Under the pieces are notes generated by a model. It saw only the letters and a list, made by a program, of their open reading frames with translations, did no database searches and was not told the origin of the DNA. The position numbers and the translations under genes are program-made. A DNA stretch of 64,000 bases from Achromobacter sp. RTa (GTDB lineage: Bacteria; Pseudomonadota; Gammaproteobacteria; Burkholderiales; Burkholderiaceae_B), in assembly GCF_000757485.1 (NCBI RefSeq), contig NZ_JPYO01000041.1, positions 1 to 64,000 of the forward strand, given 5' to 3'. Shown in pieces: positions 37,022-46,787 of the stretch (position 1 is its first letter; each line of letters begins with the position of its first letter).

Positions 37022-37741
37022 ATGTTCCAGACACCTGCCCAGCATGACGTGGCCTTGCAGGCTCCCATCGCGCTTGAAGCCGCGGTTCTCACGGCCGCGC
37101 CGTTGCCCGCGTTGTCCTGTAGCCCGTTCCAGGTCATGGACCTGACCCAGGCCACCCTGGTGGCAACGGGGAGCGAGCGCGACGTTTACCTGCATCCGAG
37201 TGACAAGTCGTTGCTCGTCAAGATCATCAACCGCTCGCGCATCAACGAACCCGGCCGCAAGCGTCCCTGGCACAAGCGCCTGCTGCGCGAGGATGCGCAC
37301 CGCGTCTTCATTTCCGAAGTGATCGAATACGTGGCCACTACGGTGCGGCAAGAGCTGCCGCAAGGCAATGTTCTGATGGCGCGCATCTCTGGTCTGGCCC
37401 TGACCTCGCAAGGGCTGGGTCTGGTGGTGGAACGCATCGTCGACGCTTATGGCCATCCCGCGCCGACGCTGAAGCAGATTGTGGCGCAGCAGGGGTTCGG
37501 GCCGGAATTGCAGGGGAAGCTGCAGGCGTTCTTCAGGGACCTGATCGATGCGCACGTGATCTTCAACGATGTCAGTGCGCGCAATATCGTCGTCGGCTTC
37601 AATGCGAGCGGGCGGGAAGGGCTTTATCTGGTGGACGGCTTCGGACCCAAGCAACTGTTGCCGCTGTATGCCTGGAGCAAGTCGCTCAACCGGCGGCGCC
37701 TGCTGCGCAAGTACGGCGAGCTGACGCGCAAGTTGTCGTGA
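37022..37741 (+). CDS. YrbL-like protein kinase-fold protein
   Basis: This 239-residue protein has the YrbL (PhoP-network) layout, a compact kinase-like fold: a nucleotide-loop-like TGSERDVYLHPSDKSLLVKI with the conserved lysine, and HVIFNDVSARNIVVG (catalytic-loop-like, with an aspartate and the asparagine), then LYLVDGFGPK in place of the DFG motif. Such proteins often sit with LPS-core genes and may phosphorylate sugars. The first 38 residues precede the domain; ATG 37136 is an alternative start. It follows the glycosyltransferase by nine bases. Confidence 0.8.
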   Translation: MFQTPAQHDVALQAPIALEAAVLTAAPLPALSCSPFQVMDLTQATLVATGSERDVYLHPSDKSLLVKIINRSRINEPGRKRPWHKRLLREDAHRVFISEVIEYVATTVRQELPQGNVLMARISGLALTSQGLGLVVERIVDAYGHPAPTLKQIVAQQGFGPELQGKLQAFFRDLIDAHVIFNDVSARNIVVGFNASGREGLYLVDGFGPKQLLPLYAWSKSLNRRRLLRKYGELTRKLS

Positions 37742-38027
37742 GACCGTAGCCGGATCGCGATGCGGCCGATGCTCCAGATGGATCAGCAGGTATGGCCTGC
37801 CTTGATCGTCGAGCCGATTTCCATTTCCTGAGTCAAACCGACTAGCCCCGAAACGCAGGCGGACATCCCGCCGACGCGCGTGGTGCAGGGGGAGAACTGG
37901 ACCGAAGGTTCGGCCGCCGGCACCTATCGGATCGTCGTGGATGAGGTCGGTTTCGAGCACGTCAGCTGCCGCGTCCGCATCCAATGGGTCGTTCCCGCAG
38001 CGCCGGGTCGATATCAATACGAGGCTT
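37742..38027. other. Right part of the island, possible gene remnant
   Basis: There is no intact gene. One plus-strand frame (from about 37832) reads a plausible protein-like stretch (RVVQGENWTEGSAAGTYRIV, then VDEVGFEHVSCRVRIQW) until it runs into the right-hand tRNA repeat, so it may be the broken end of a gene cut by the integration event. Confidence 0.35.
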
Positions 38028-38105
38028 GGGGTCGCGAGTTCGAATCCCGCCGTCCCGACCAGTAGTTCAAAAGGCCGTCAGTGAGAAATCACTGACGGCC
38101 TTTTT
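38028..38105 (+). repeat. Right copy (attR) of the tRNA-Pro 3' end plus terminator
   Basis: GGGGTCGCGAGTTCGAATCC continues to CCA exactly as in the tRNA, then the terminator, here with a perfect stem and a GAAA loop (GTCAGTGA / TCACTGAC). There is no 5' half, so it is not a working tRNA gene. The perfect stem suggests this is the original chromosomal terminator. Confidence 0.85.
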
Positions 38106-38281
38106 CATTTTGCTTTCGCAGGCCTCTGCCGCCTCTGTCCTCGTGGTCTTTTACCGGTCTTTGAGCACGAGGCTTTAATCACAAGCCTTTGCTCGCAAAC
38201 CTGGCGCCGGGAGTTGCGCGGCGGCCGGCTCTTCCAGCCGTTCGCAGCAACGGCGAACGGCCGGACGAGAGCCCTGGGGGA

Positions 38282-39763
38282 TCAGTGGGAGGGCGGTGCG
38301 GCGCAAGCCTGCGGCTTGTCGTGCGTTGCGTATTTTTCCACCATGGTCGTGCTTGCGCGGTTCAGGCCATGCAGGGTGACTGCGACGCCGTTCCTGCGGA
38401 ATTTGTGCACGATGCGGTCCAGTGTGTCGATCGCGGTGATGTCCCAGAAGTGCGCGTGCGAAAGGTCGAGCAATACGTTCTCGATGTCTTCCTTGAAATC
38501 GAATTCGGAGACCAGCGCCTCCGATGACGCGAAGAACACCTGCCCGCGGACGGTGTACTTCCGGGTCGCTCCGCCGGCCTCCAGGGCGGACGTGACGCTG
38601 AGCACGCGCTGTACCTTGGATGCGAAGAAGACAGCGCTGAGCAGCACGCCGGCCAGGACGCCCATCGCGAGGTTGTGCGTGGCGACGACCACGATCACCG
38701 TCGTCAACATGACGAAAGACGAGCTCTTCGGGTGTGTGAGGAGGTCTTTGACGGAGCGCCAGCTGAACGTGCTGATCGACACCATGATCATGACGGCGAC
38801 GAGCGCGGCCATGGGGATCTGCTTTACCCACGGCCCCAGGAACACGACCATGATGAGGAGCAGCACGCCGGCAGTGAGCGACGACAGGCGCCCGCGTCCG
38901 CCTGACTTCACATTGATGACGGACTGGCCGATCATGGCGCAGCCCGGCATGCCGCCAAGGAACCCCGCGACGATGTTCGCGATTCCCTGGCCTTTGCATT
39001 CGCGGTTCTTGTCGCTGGGCGTATCCGTGAAGTCGTCGATGATGGACGCGGTCATCAGGGACTCGAGCAGGCCGACGAGCGCGATGGCGAGCGAGTAGGG
39101 AAAGATGATCCGGACCGTTTCCCAGGTCATGGGGACGACCGGCACCAGGAAGGACGGCAGCGCGTTCGGGAAGGATCCCATATCCCCGACGGTCCGCACG
39201 TCGAGGCCCGTGATCATCGTGACGGCCGTGAGGACGATTATGCATACCAGCGGGGAAGGAACCGCTTTCGTGATTCGCGGAAGGGTGTAGATGATGGCCA
39301 GGCCCGCCGCGACGAGGACGTAGACAGCCGTGGGCGCGTTCGTCAGCTCAGGAAGCTGGGCCAGGAAAATCAGGATGGCCAGGGCGTTGATGAAGCCGGT
39401 GATGACCGAACGGGAAACAAAACGCATCAGCCCGCCCAGTTTCAGGAATCCCGCGGCGATCTGCAGGATTCCCGCCCCGATCGCTGCGGCGAATACGTAC
39501 TGGACGCCATGGTCCTTGACCAGCGAGGTGATCAGCAGGGCGACCGCGCCCGTCGCCGCGGAGATCATGCCGGGCCGGCCGCCGGCGATGGAGGTCACGA
39601 CCGCGATGCTGAATGCCGCGTACAGGCCGACTTGCGGATCGACGCCTGCAATGATGGAAAAGGCGAGCGCTTCGGGGATGAGGGCAAGAGCGACGACCAG
39701 GCCGGCGAGGAGGTCTCCCCGGATATTGGACAGCCATTCCTGGCGTGGGGAATTAGAGATCAT
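38282..39763 (-). CDS. SulP-family anion transporter with STAS domain
   Basis: This 493-residue membrane protein has the SulP core: [31 protein letters not shown] in outline (key motif [15 protein letters not shown]), GPxGA replaced by [12 protein letters not shown], and [17 protein letters not shown]-terminal STAS domain (about residues 400-480, [21 protein letters not shown]) carries the usual regulatory loop. SulP proteins move sulfate, bicarbonate or dicarboxylates; the ion is unknown. The ATG at 39763 lacks a good ribosome site, so the start is uncertain. Confidence 0.9.
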   Translation of the reverse strand: MISNSPRQEWLSNIRGDLLAGLVVALALIPEALAFSIIAGVDPQVGLYAAFSIAVVTSIAGGRPGMISAATGAVALLITSLVKDHGVQYVFAAAIGAGILQIAAGFLKLGGLMRFVSRSVITGFINALAILIFLAQLPELTNAPTAVYVLVAAGLAIIYTLPRITKAVPSPLVCIIVLTAVTMITGLDVRTVGDMGSFPNALPSFLVPVVPMTWETVRIIFPYSLAIALVGLLESLMTASIIDDFTDTPSDKNRECKGQGIANIVAGFLGGMPGCAMIGQSVINVKSGGRGRLSSLTAGVLLLIMVVFLGPWVKQIPMAALVAVMIMVSISTFSWRSVKDLLTHPKSSSFVMLTTVIVVVATHNLAMGVLAGVLLSAVFFASKVQRVLSVTSALEAGGATRKYTVRGQVFFASSEALVSEFDFKEDIENVLLDLSHAHFWDITAIDTLDRIVHKFRRNGVAVTLHGLNRASTTMVEKYATHDKPQACAAPPSH

Positions 39764-40110
39764 GATTCGTGCATGGATGCATGTTTGAAATGAACGAGAG
39801 GCCGGATGCGCGCGGCTGGCCCATGCACGCATCGCGTGGGGGGACGGCGGATTGGACGTGCTTGGGGGACACCCCATGGACGGCTTCCCTCGGCGGAAAG
39901 GGAAGCGGCGCGCGACAGACCTCTGGCGGAGAGGGGCCTTGATGTGGAAGGCTGAGAGGTCGGGTGTCGCGGTTACATGGGTAGGCGAAGGGCGGGAAGA
40001 TCTGGAACGCGCGAAATTCTAGCGTGAGCGGGCGGGTCACGGCAAACGGCGCGCCCTTGTCGCGCCTCCGCTCCGGTGGCCGGCCTTTCCGTGGCCGCTG
40101 CCGCGGGACG
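39764..40110. other. Gap between the SulP gene and a hypothetical membrane protein
   Basis: No gene is supported. It would form the leader of the SulP message and contains short hairpins (TTCCCT/AGGGAA around 39893-39912) and near-palindromic ATGCATCCATGCA close to the start, but no promoter I can defend. Confidence 0.4.
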
Positions 40111-40749
40111 CTAGAGCCAGACCGCCGTCACCAGCACGGCGCAGCCTATCGTGGCGGTGACGGCCATGGCCGCCGCCAGCCGGACGGCCAGCTTGCGCTC
40201 CTTGCGGCCCACATTGGGATTGGCGTCGTTCGCGGACCGGAGCTGCTCCCACGTCGACGCGCTGCCCGCCTCCCGGCTTTGGGACGCGGCGGCGGCATTG
40301 GCGCGGCTGCGGGATATCCGTATGAGCCTGAGCGCGGGATAGGCGAGGAGCACGCCCGCCAGGAACAGGCTACAGGCGCCGATCGCGCCGGCGGTGTAGG
40401 CAGAGCCGCCACGCGCCGCCAAAAGAATCGCCGCCGCCAGCAAACCCACGGCATTCAGGCCGGCCAGCGCCTTGAGCGCCTGCACGCCCCAGACGCCCGT
40501 GGCTTCTTCGGAAAAGTCGCCGACCGACTGCCAGTAGGCGGCGTCCTTTGCGGCCGCCCGGAAAAAGAATTCCAGGTCCCGGAGCAAGGCGTCGCCGCGC
40601 CTGTTGGCGGCAGGGGTGTCCTTGTGCCATTGGACGGCGAAGTTCCGGCTTCGGTCCGCGTCCGCGTGATGCGCGGCGGCCCAGGTTTGCGCCAGGCGCA
40701 ATGCGTCGTCGATGCTGAGTGCACCTGCGTGCGCGGCACTGTCTCTCAT
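40111..40749 (-). CDS. Hypothetical membrane protein, two spans
   Basis: This 212-residue protein has a soluble N-terminal half (SIDDALRLAQTWAAAHHADA, GDALLRDLEFFFRAAAKDAA), a membrane hairpin (VGLLAAAILLAARGG, AIGACSLFLAGVLLAYPALR), a polar region and a final hydrophobic segment (VTATIGCAVLVTAVWL). No family is recognised. GGGGA eight bases before ATG 40749 favours this start. The gene upstream, also of unknown function, is on the same strand 62 bases away. Confidence 0.6.
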   Translation of the reverse strand: MRDSAAHAGALSIDDALRLAQTWAAAHHADADRSRNFAVQWHKDTPAANRRGDALLRDLEFFFRAAAKDAAYWQSVGDFSEEATGVWGVQALKALAGLNAVGLLAAAILLAARGGSAYTAGAIGACSLFLAGVLLAYPALRLIRISRSRANAAAASQSREAGSASTWEQLRSANDANPNVGRKERKLAVRLAAAMAVTATIGCAVLVTAVWL

Positions 40750-40811
40750 GTTTTTCATCCCCATATATGGGATAGTGTAGCGGTCTGGCATCGGCCGCGA
40801 GATGCGCTGCG

Positions 40812-41171
40812 TCAAGTGCGTGCGAGGGGGGTGCGATAGCGTATTTCGAGCAGGCTGTTGCTGCGCTGAGTGATGACCAGATCCGCGCGCGGGCCGCGCA
40901 GGCCCAGGAGAGACAGGGCCGTCGCCGCAAGCAAACCGGTCCAGGCAGGGATGAGGAGAAGCGCGTCCCAGGCCGACAGACCGGGGTTGTAGGGCTTTTT
41001 GCACACCCGGCTCGTCAGGCCATGTTCCCGGCAATGCGCCTCGATCGCCGCCAAGGTTCCATTCATGTCGCCGACGTTTTCCAGGAAGAACCGTTCATGG
41101 CCGAGCAGGATGCGCGCGAGCTCGCCGGACGGCAGGCGGTTCAGGAAATAGGTACGCGGGCTGCTGGCCAT
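40812..41171 (-). CDS. Hypothetical protein with one membrane hairpin
   Basis: This 119-residue protein has a polar N-terminus (SSPRTYFLNRLPSGELARIL), a central cysteine-containing stretch and a hydrophobic segment (ALLLIPAWTGLLAATALSLLG) near residue 75-95. No family is recognised. It probably forms a two-gene unit with the following membrane protein. Confidence 0.55.
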   Translation of the reverse strand: MASSPRTYFLNRLPSGELARILLGHERFFLENVGDMNGTLAAIEAHCREHGLTSRVCKKPYNPGLSAWDALLLIPAWTGLLAATALSLLGLRGPRADLVITQRSNSLLEIRYRTPLART

Positions 41172-41300
41172 GACGGGGTCCTGTGGTGCGCAATCCGCAG
41201 CGCGATGGAGGAATCGGATTGCGGCGGGCCGCCATAGTCTAGCGGCTTACCGTCCGGGCCGGGGCATCCGCGCTTTCCCTAGTATCCGTCCGATTTTTTA

Positions 41301-41316
41301 TACGATTATCATATTT
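41301..41316 (+). promoter_or_regulatory. Candidate operator of the dioxygenase-cluster regulator
   Basis: TACGATTATCATATTT lies 86 bases before the GntR gene at 41402 and matches 14 of 16 bases with 49114-49129, upstream of the facing Bug gene. The core ATACGAT-T-ATCATAT is nearly palindromic. Confidence 0.5.
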
Positions 41317-41401
41317 TCAACGCCGACGCCTCGCGCCCGGCGCACACAGCCGAGGCAACGCGGGCTGGCAATGATGAACGTTTTCGGACAGAAACTTCCT
41401 T

Positions 41402-42166
41402 ATGCCTACTTCAGCTTCTCGATCACTGTTGAAAAAAGACTCGGTCGCGCCGGTCCAGTCGGAGCCCAATCTGACCGACCGCGTCACCGAAATGCTGCTG
41501 GAAGAGATTACCAGCGGAGACTACCGGGTCGGCGAAGTGCTGCCGCCGGAACAGATCATCGCCACCCGCATGGGCGTTTCGCGCACCGTGCTGCGTGAAG
41601 CGGTTTCGCGCCTGAAGGGCGATGGCATCGTGCAGAGCAAGCAAGGCCGCGGCTTGACCGTCATGCAGACGGCGCGGCCGTCCGTGCTGCGCATGCAGGC
41701 CGCGGATATCGGCGACGCCGACCAGGTGCTGCGCATCGTCGAACTGCGCCGGGGCTTCGAGATCGAGGCCGCGCAGCTCGCGGCGCAGCGGCGCAGCGAG
41801 GAAGACCTGGCCGCCATGCGCCGGGCCTTGCGCAAGATGGGCGATGCGATCGCCACGGGGGACGTGGCGGTCGGCGTGGATGCCGACATGGAGTTCCACC
41901 GTTGCGTGGCGCGGGCGACCCGCAATGAACATTACCTGAATTTCTTCGATTTCCTGGCGGTGCTGCTCAAGAAGAACCTGCGTGTTTCGCGTTCACGGTC
42001 GGCCAAGATCGCCGGCCGCGGCGCCCAGGCGCAAAAGGAGCACGAGGCGCTGTTCGCCGCCATAGAGAAAGGCGATGTGGAGCTTGCGCGTCAGCAGGCG
42101 CGCACGCACGTCGACAACACGGAAGCACGACTGCGCACGGCGGCGGCCACGGCGGACAAGCCGTAG
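41402..42166 (+). CDS. FadR-family (GntR) regulator of the dioxygenase cluster
   Basis: This 254-residue protein has a winged helix (SGDYRVGEVLPPEQIIATRM, SRTVLREAVSRLKGDGIVQS) and an FCD effector domain with the metal-site residues around DADMEFHRCVARATRN and KEHEALFAAIEKGD. It precedes the oxygenase genes by 37 bases on the same strand, so it may be cotranscribed with them and regulate the cluster in response to an aromatic acid or its metabolite. Confidence 0.9.
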   Translation: MPTSASRSLLKKDSVAPVQSEPNLTDRVTEMLLEEITSGDYRVGEVLPPEQIIATRMGVSRTVLREAVSRLKGDGIVQSKQGRGLTVMQTARPSVLRMQAADIGDADQVLRIVELRRGFEIEAAQLAAQRRSEEDLAAMRRALRKMGDAIATGDVAVGVDADMEFHRCVARATRNEHYLNFFDFLAVLLKKNLRVSRSRSAKIAGRGAQAQKEHEALFAAIEKGDVELARQQARTHVDNTEARLRTAAATADKP

Positions 42167-42203
42167 CCCCCCGATTGCGGGCAATCTCCAAGGGGAAGTG
42201 GCG

Positions 42204-43565
42204 ATGGGGCGTAAAACGATAGACGAACTGGTGCGCGCGGATGAAGGACTGATCAGCCGTTCCATCTTCGTCGATGACGAGATCTTCCAGCAGGAACTGC
42301 GGCAAGTATTTTCGCGGGCCTGGCTGTTCGTGGGGCACGAAAGCCTGGTGCCCAATCCGGACGACTATTTCGTCTCGCGGATGGGCACGGAGTCCGTGAT
42401 CCTGACCCGCGACCGGCAGGGCCAGATCCAGGTCATGCTCAACAGCTGTGCGCACCGCGGCATGAAGCTGTGCCGCTACGATCACGGTAACAACCGGACC
42501 TTCACCTGTCCGTATCACGGGTGGAGCTTTTCCACCGACGGCAAGCTGGTGGAACGGCCGGGCGAGCTCGTTGGCGTGCCGGGACACGCCACGCATTACA
42601 AGGGCGAGCTGGACAAGAAGCAGTGGGGCCTGAAGACGGTCGCGAAGGTGGTCAACTACAAGGGCGCCGTGTGGGCGACGTGGGATCCGGATGCGCCGCC
42701 GTTCCTCGATTATCTGGGCAACATGCGGCTGTATCTCGATGCGGCCCTGGACCATCGCGACGGCAGCGCCGGGGGCTCCGAGGTCATCGGCGGCGTGCAG
42801 AAGTGGCGGGTCAAGTGCAACTGGAAATTCGCGCCGGAGAATTTCATCGGCGACCTGTACCACGACATCAGCCATCGTTCCGTGGATATCGTCGGCATCG
42901 GCCCGGGGGGCGGAAGGGGGCGGCGAGATCCTTCGGCGACGCGTTCGGCCATCTGTTTCCCCGAACTGGGGCATGGGCTGCTGGGGCGGCTGCCCTTCTA
43001 CGAGGAAGGGCCATACGCGCCGCAGTATGCGCGCTATCCGGAAGTCGAAGCGTATTACCGCGAGGTGCATGAGCGCCGCGAACGCACGCTGGGTTCGGCC
43101 ATGCGCGTGCAGACCAGCGTCGGCACGATTTTCCCGAACATGTCCTTCCACGGGCGTCAGCCCCGCACCCTGGCGGTGTTCCACCCGATCAGCCCCACCG
43201 AAATGGAAATGTGGCGCATGTACCTGGTGGACAAGGATGCGCCCGAGGCGGTCAAGGAAGCGGCGCGCCATTACTTCCTGCGCTATTCGGGCCCGGGCGG
43301 CATGACCGAGTCGGACGATATGGAGAACTGGACCGGCGCCACCGAGGCCAGCATGGGCACCATGTCGCGCGAACTCTTTTTCAACTACCAGATGGGCGTG
43401 GGGCATGCCGAACCGGTGCCGGAAATTCCCGGCTGCGCAGTCAATGGCGAGTACACGGAAGAGAACGCCCGCATCTATTACCGCCGCTGGGCGCAATTCA
43501 TGAACGGCTTGTCCTGGGACGAGCTGATGGCCGGCGCCGCGCGCGCCCAGGAGAAGGCGGCATGA
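42204..43565 (+). CDS. Rieske-type ring-hydroxylating dioxygenase, alpha subunit
   Basis: This 453-residue oxygenase component has the Rieske cluster motif CAHRG and CPYHGW (C-x-H ... C-x2-H, about residues 84-107) and a catalytic domain with NWKFAPENFIGDLYHDISHRS, where the two histidines and the bridging aspartate prepare the mononuclear iron. Together with the beta subunit it would insert both atoms of O2 into an aromatic ring. It resembles the biphenyl/phenylpropionate class in size and by having a beta partner. The substrate cannot be told. ATG 42204 follows AAGGGGAAG. Confidence 0.93.
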   Translation: MGRKTIDELVRADEGLISRSIFVDDEIFQQELRQVFSRAWLFVGHESLVPNPDDYFVSRMGTESVILTRDRQGQIQVMLNSCAHRGMKLCRYDHGNNRTFTCPYHGWSFSTDGKLVERPGELVGVPGHATHYKGELDKKQWGLKTVAKVVNYKGAVWATWDPDAPPFLDYLGNMRLYLDAALDHRDGSAGGSEVIGGVQKWRVKCNWKFAPENFIGDLYHDISHRSVDIVGIGPGGGRGRRDPSATRSAICFPELGHGLLGRLPFYEEGPYAPQYARYPEVEAYYREVHERRERTLGSAMRVQTSVGTIFPNMSFHGRQPRTLAVFHPISPTEMEMWRMYLVDKDAPEAVKEAARHYFLRYSGPGGMTESDDMENWTGATEASMGTMSRELFFNYQMGVGHAEPVPEIPGCAVNGEYTEENARIYYRRWAQFMNGLSWDELMAGAARAQEKAA

Positions 43566-44131
43566 ACGCGCCCACCGACAAAGCGTCCGTCGCGGCCCTG
43601 GATTCCAGCATCGACGATATGCAGATCTGGTGGCAGGTGCAGCGTTTCATGCACCATGAGGCGGATCTGTTGGATCACCGCGAGTTCGATGCCTGGCTGG
43701 AGCTGCTGGACGAGGACATCAGCTACCGCATGCCGCTCACGCGTAACGTGCGCCGCGACGCCATGGCGCAGGAGTATTCGGGCAAGAGCGACGCCGCGTG
43801 GTTCGACGAAGGCATCGACACGTTGCGGCAACGGGTGGCGCAGATCCGGACGGGCATCCATTGGGCCGAGGAGCCGGCCTCGCGGGTGTCCCATCTGGTG
43901 ACCAATATCCGAGTGCTGGAGGTGACGCCCGACGAGGGCGGGGGGGAGCGTGTCCGGGTGCGCTCGCGCTTCCTGATCTACCAGAACCGCCTGCAGGCGG
44001 AGGTCAGCCTGTTCGTCGGCAAGCGCGAAGACGTGCTGCGCCGCCGCGACGGACGCTGGAAGGTGCTCTCGCGGGAGATCCACCTGGACCAGAATGTCCT
44101 GCTTTCCAAGGCGCTCACGATCTTTTTCTAG
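43562..44131 (+). CDS. Ring-hydroxylating dioxygenase, beta subunit
   Basis: This 189-residue protein has the NTF2/SnoaL-like cone fold of dioxygenase beta subunits, with FMHHEADLLDHREFDAWLEL, ISYRMPLTRNVRRD and SRFLIYQNRLQAEVSLFVGK. It supports the alpha hexamer structurally. Its ATG overlaps the alpha stop by four bases (ATGA), so the two are translationally coupled. Confidence 0.93.
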   Translation: MNAPTDKASVAALDSSIDDMQIWWQVQRFMHHEADLLDHREFDAWLELLDEDISYRMPLTRNVRRDAMAQEYSGKSDAAWFDEGIDTLRQRVAQIRTGIHWAEEPASRVSHLVTNIRVLEVTPDEGGGERVRVRSRFLIYQNRLQAEVSLFVGKREDVLRRRDGRWKVLSREIHLDQNVLLSKALTIFF

Positions 44132-44236
44132 CGCACGGCTTTTCGGCGCCGGCCCGCTCGCCGGAGTTCGATGGTTTTCCTTCCGATCAGGGCGCGTCCG
44201 CTGAGGGCGTGGCGCGCCCATACCTGGAGTCGCAGC

Positions 44237-45229
44237 ATGCATAGACGTACTGTACTGAAAGCCATCGCCGCCGCGGCCGCGATGGGCACGGCCGCTGCGG
44301 CGCGATCCGCCGAGGCGGCATTCCCTTCCAAGCCGATGCGCCTGATCGTGCCGTACCCGCCAGGAGGCGTTACGGACGTGGCCGGGCGTCTGGCGGGCGA
44401 GATCCTCGGCAAGAAGTTCGGGCAGCCCGTGGTCGTGGAGAACCGGCCAGGCGCCAACGGCATGATAGGCAGCCAGCAGGTCGCGGCGGCGCCGCCGGAC
44501 GGCTACACGCTGCTCCTCAACGGGCTGGGCGGCATGGTCCTGCCCATGGCCACCGTCACCGGCCTGCCGCTGGACATGTCCCGCGCGTTCACGCCGATCG
44601 GCCAGATGGCCGAGTTCATCAATGTGCTGATCGTGCGCGCGGACTCGCCGATCCGCAGCGTCGACGATCTGATCGCCGCGGCCCGCGCCCGCAGCAAGGA
44701 TGGATTGAATTACGGGTCCAACGGCATAGGCACGTCGGTGCACCTGACCACCGCGTTTTTTGCGCAGCGCACGGGCGCGAACCTGCTGCACGTGCCGTAC
44801 AAGGGCAGCGGCGAAATGCTGATCGATGTGGTGAACGGCAACCTGGATTTCAGCTTCAGCAACCTGCCGCCCGTGATGGGGCTGATCCGCAAGGGCTCGA
44901 TCCGGGCGATCGCGGTCACCAGCAGCTATCGCAGCAAGCAGTTGCCGGACGTGCCCACCATGGCCGAGCAGGGCGTGGCGGATTTCGACGTGACCAGCTG
45001 GCTGGGCCTGTATGGGCCTGCCGGCATGCCGCCGGCCGTGGTCCAGGCCCTGAGCGCGGCCTTGCAGGAAGGCATGGCCCAGGCCTCTTCGCGCGAGACA
45101 TTGAGCGCGGCGGGCTTCGAGCCCAAGGCCTCGTCGGCCGAGGCTTTCGCCGAATTGAACCGCGCCGAACTGGCGCGCTGGAAGCAGGTGGCGGGGCGCG
45201 CCAATGTATCCCTGAAGTTCGGAGCATGA
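44237..45229 (+). CDS. Bug/TctC-type periplasmic receptor inside the dioxygenase operon
   Basis: This 330-residue receptor has a twin-arginine-like signal (MHRRTVLKAIAAAAAMG) and the Bug fold markers FPSKPMRLIVPYPPGGVTDV, VVVENRPGANGMIGS and LHVPYKGSGEMLIDVVNG in outline. Bug receptors bind organic acids for tripartite (TctAB) uptake; no TctAB genes are present. Its place between the oxygenase and its reductase, and the four-base overlap with the reductase gene, suggest it captures the aromatic substrate. Confidence 0.92.
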   Translation: MHRRTVLKAIAAAAAMGTAAAARSAEAAFPSKPMRLIVPYPPGGVTDVAGRLAGEILGKKFGQPVVVENRPGANGMIGSQQVAAAPPDGYTLLLNGLGGMVLPMATVTGLPLDMSRAFTPIGQMAEFINVLIVRADSPIRSVDDLIAAARARSKDGLNYGSNGIGTSVHLTTAFFAQRTGANLLHVPYKGSGEMLIDVVNGNLDFSFSNLPPVMGLIRKGSIRAIAVTSSYRSKQLPDVPTMAEQGVADFDVTSWLGLYGPAGMPPAVVQALSAALQEGMAQASSRETLSAAGFEPKASSAEAFAELNRAELARWKQVAGRANVSLKFGA

Positions 45230-46419
45230 GCGGCATGGAAGATATTTCTCGCCTGAGCCACGTGCATACGGCCATCATCGGCGCGGGACATGCGGGCGTC
45301 GAATGCGCCTGGGCGCTGCGCGCCGCCGGCATCGAAGGCGACGTGGCGCTGTTCGGCGCCGAGGGGCACGCGCCCTACGAGCGGCCGCCGCTCTCCAAGG
45401 CCTTGCTGACGGGCGCCACCAGCGAAGAGCGCATCGCCCTGCGCGCCGATGGCGCGTATGAGAAGCTGCGCGTGACCATCGTGGCGGGCGATCCCGTGGA
45501 ACGGTTGGACACGGAAGGGCGCGTCCTGCACACGCGATCCGGGCGCCGCGTGAGCTATGAGCACTGCGTGCTTGCCACCGGAGCGCGGGCGCGCGGCATC
45601 GCCGGCGTGGCGGGCGAGGGCGTTTACGCGGTGCGAGGCCTGGAGGACGCGCGCCGCCTGCGCATGGCGTTGCGGCCCGGCTGCCGCCTGCTGGTGCTTG
45701 GCGCGGGATACCTGGGCCTGGAGGCGGCCTGTTCGGCGCGCAAGCTGGGAGCCGAGGTCCTGGTGCTGGAGCAGGGCGGCAGCGTCATGGGCGGAAAGGT
45801 GTCCGAACCGACCGCCGAACGCATGGGTTCCATTCATCGCGACGCCGGCATCGAGATCCGGCACGGCGCGGCGGTCGTGCGCTGGGAGCGCGCCGATGCG
45901 GGCTGGCGCGCGCACCTGGCCGATGGATCCTCGGTGGACGCCGACCTGGTCCTGGTGTCGATCGGCGCCATCGCCGAGACCGCCGTGGCCGAGGCGTCCG
46001 GCCTGATCTGCCTGGATGGCGTCGTGGTGGACGAATGCTGCCGGACGTCCGCGCCGGGCGTCTACGCGATCGGCGATTGCGCCAGCGCCTTTCGCGGCGA
46101 ACTGCAGCGCCACGCGCGCATAGAAAGCGTGCAGAACGCGCTGGCGCAGGCGCGCATTGCGGCCGCCGCCATTGCCGGCAAGAGCCCGCCGGCGCCACGG
46201 CCGCCCACCTTCTGGTCCGAGCAGCACGGGCGGCGCCTGCAGATGGCGGGCCTGGTGAATCCGGCGCAGCCCAGCCGCGACGTGCTTTTGCCCACGGCCA
46301 AGGGATGGCTGGTGGAACGCTATCAGGAGGGCCGCCTGGCCGCGATCGAAGCGGTGGACAGCCCGGTTGAATTCATCAAGGGCGTGCCGCGCATCGGCAC
46401 GCCGGAAATCGTTGCTTGA
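45226..46419 (+). CDS. FAD-dependent ferredoxin reductase (dioxygenase electron transfer)
   Basis: This 397-residue flavoprotein passes electrons from NAD(P)H to the ferredoxin. It has the FAD motif TAIIGAGHAGVECAWAL, the pyridine-nucleotide motif LLVLGAGYLGLEAACSARKLG, PYERPPLSKALL, and the FAD-ribityl site VYAIGDCAS, as in BphA4/HcaD-type reductases. ATG 45226 overlaps the stop of the receptor gene. It is followed by a ferredoxin gene. Confidence 0.94.
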   Translation: MSGMEDISRLSHVHTAIIGAGHAGVECAWALRAAGIEGDVALFGAEGHAPYERPPLSKALLTGATSEERIALRADGAYEKLRVTIVAGDPVERLDTEGRVLHTRSGRRVSYEHCVLATGARARGIAGVAGEGVYAVRGLEDARRLRMALRPGCRLLVLGAGYLGLEAACSARKLGAEVLVLEQGGSVMGGKVSEPTAERMGSIHRDAGIEIRHGAAVVRWERADAGWRAHLADGSSVDADLVLVSIGAIAETAVAEASGLICLDGVVVDECCRTSAPGVYAIGDCASAFRGELQRHARIESVQNALAQARIAAAAIAGKSPPAPRPPTFWSEQHGRRLQMAGLVNPAQPSRDVLLPTAKGWLVERYQEGRLAAIEAVDSPVEFIKGVPRIGTPEIVA

Positions 46420-46433
46420 AAAAGGTGGTCGAC

Positions 46434-46760
46434 ATGCCCTCAGCAGTATTCGAATTGCCGGACGGCGCCGAACAGGTGCTGGACGTTCCCGATGACTGGT
46501 CGCTGATGGAGGCTGCGCGGCGCGACGGCCTGGAAGGCATCGTTGCCGAGTGCGGCGGCGGCGCCATCTGCGGCACCTGTCATGTCCAGGTCGACGCGGC
46601 CTGGTTCGACAGGCTCGACCCGCCCGGCATGGCCGAAGAGGCGCTGCTGGAGGTGGTGCCGGAGCGGTGCGCCACCAGCCGCCTGTCCTGCCAGGTGATC
46701 ATGAGGCCCGAGCTGGACGGCATCCGCCTGCGGGTGCCGTCGGAGCAGCTCGAGCTGTAG
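46434..46760 (+). CDS. [2Fe-2S] ferredoxin (adrenodoxin/plant-type)
   Basis: This 108-residue ferredoxin shuttles electrons to the oxygenase. The cluster cysteines are seen as AECGGGAICGTCHVQV (C-x5-C-x2-C) and a distal cysteine in TSRLSCQVIM. The ATG at 46434 with AAGGTGG upstream is preferred to an in-frame TTG at 46416. The operon's electron chain is thus reductase-ferredoxin-oxygenase. Confidence 0.93.
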   Translation: MPSAVFELPDGAEQVLDVPDDWSLMEAARRDGLEGIVAECGGGAICGTCHVQVDAAWFDRLDPPGMAEEALLEVVPERCATSRLSCQVIMRPELDGIRLRVPSEQLEL

Positions 46761-46787
46761 CCGCGGTTATCGCAAGGAGCCGCCGAC

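Noticed and set aside
38016-38064. Second tRNA-Pro gene
   Set aside because: Only the 3' half is present; D arm and anticodon stem are missing. It is treated as the right attachment repeat.
37880-38065. 61-residue plus-strand ORF
   Set aside because: Starts at GTG without a ribosome site and runs through the tRNA repeat; at most a gene remnant, noted in the island gap.
39893-39912. Hairpin in the SulP leader as a riboswitch
   Set aside because: A single short stem with no recognisable riboswitch core or expression platform.
41371-41598. Upstream overlapping ORF before the GntR gene
   Set aside because: No ribosome site or family match; it simply overlaps the start of the regulator in another frame.
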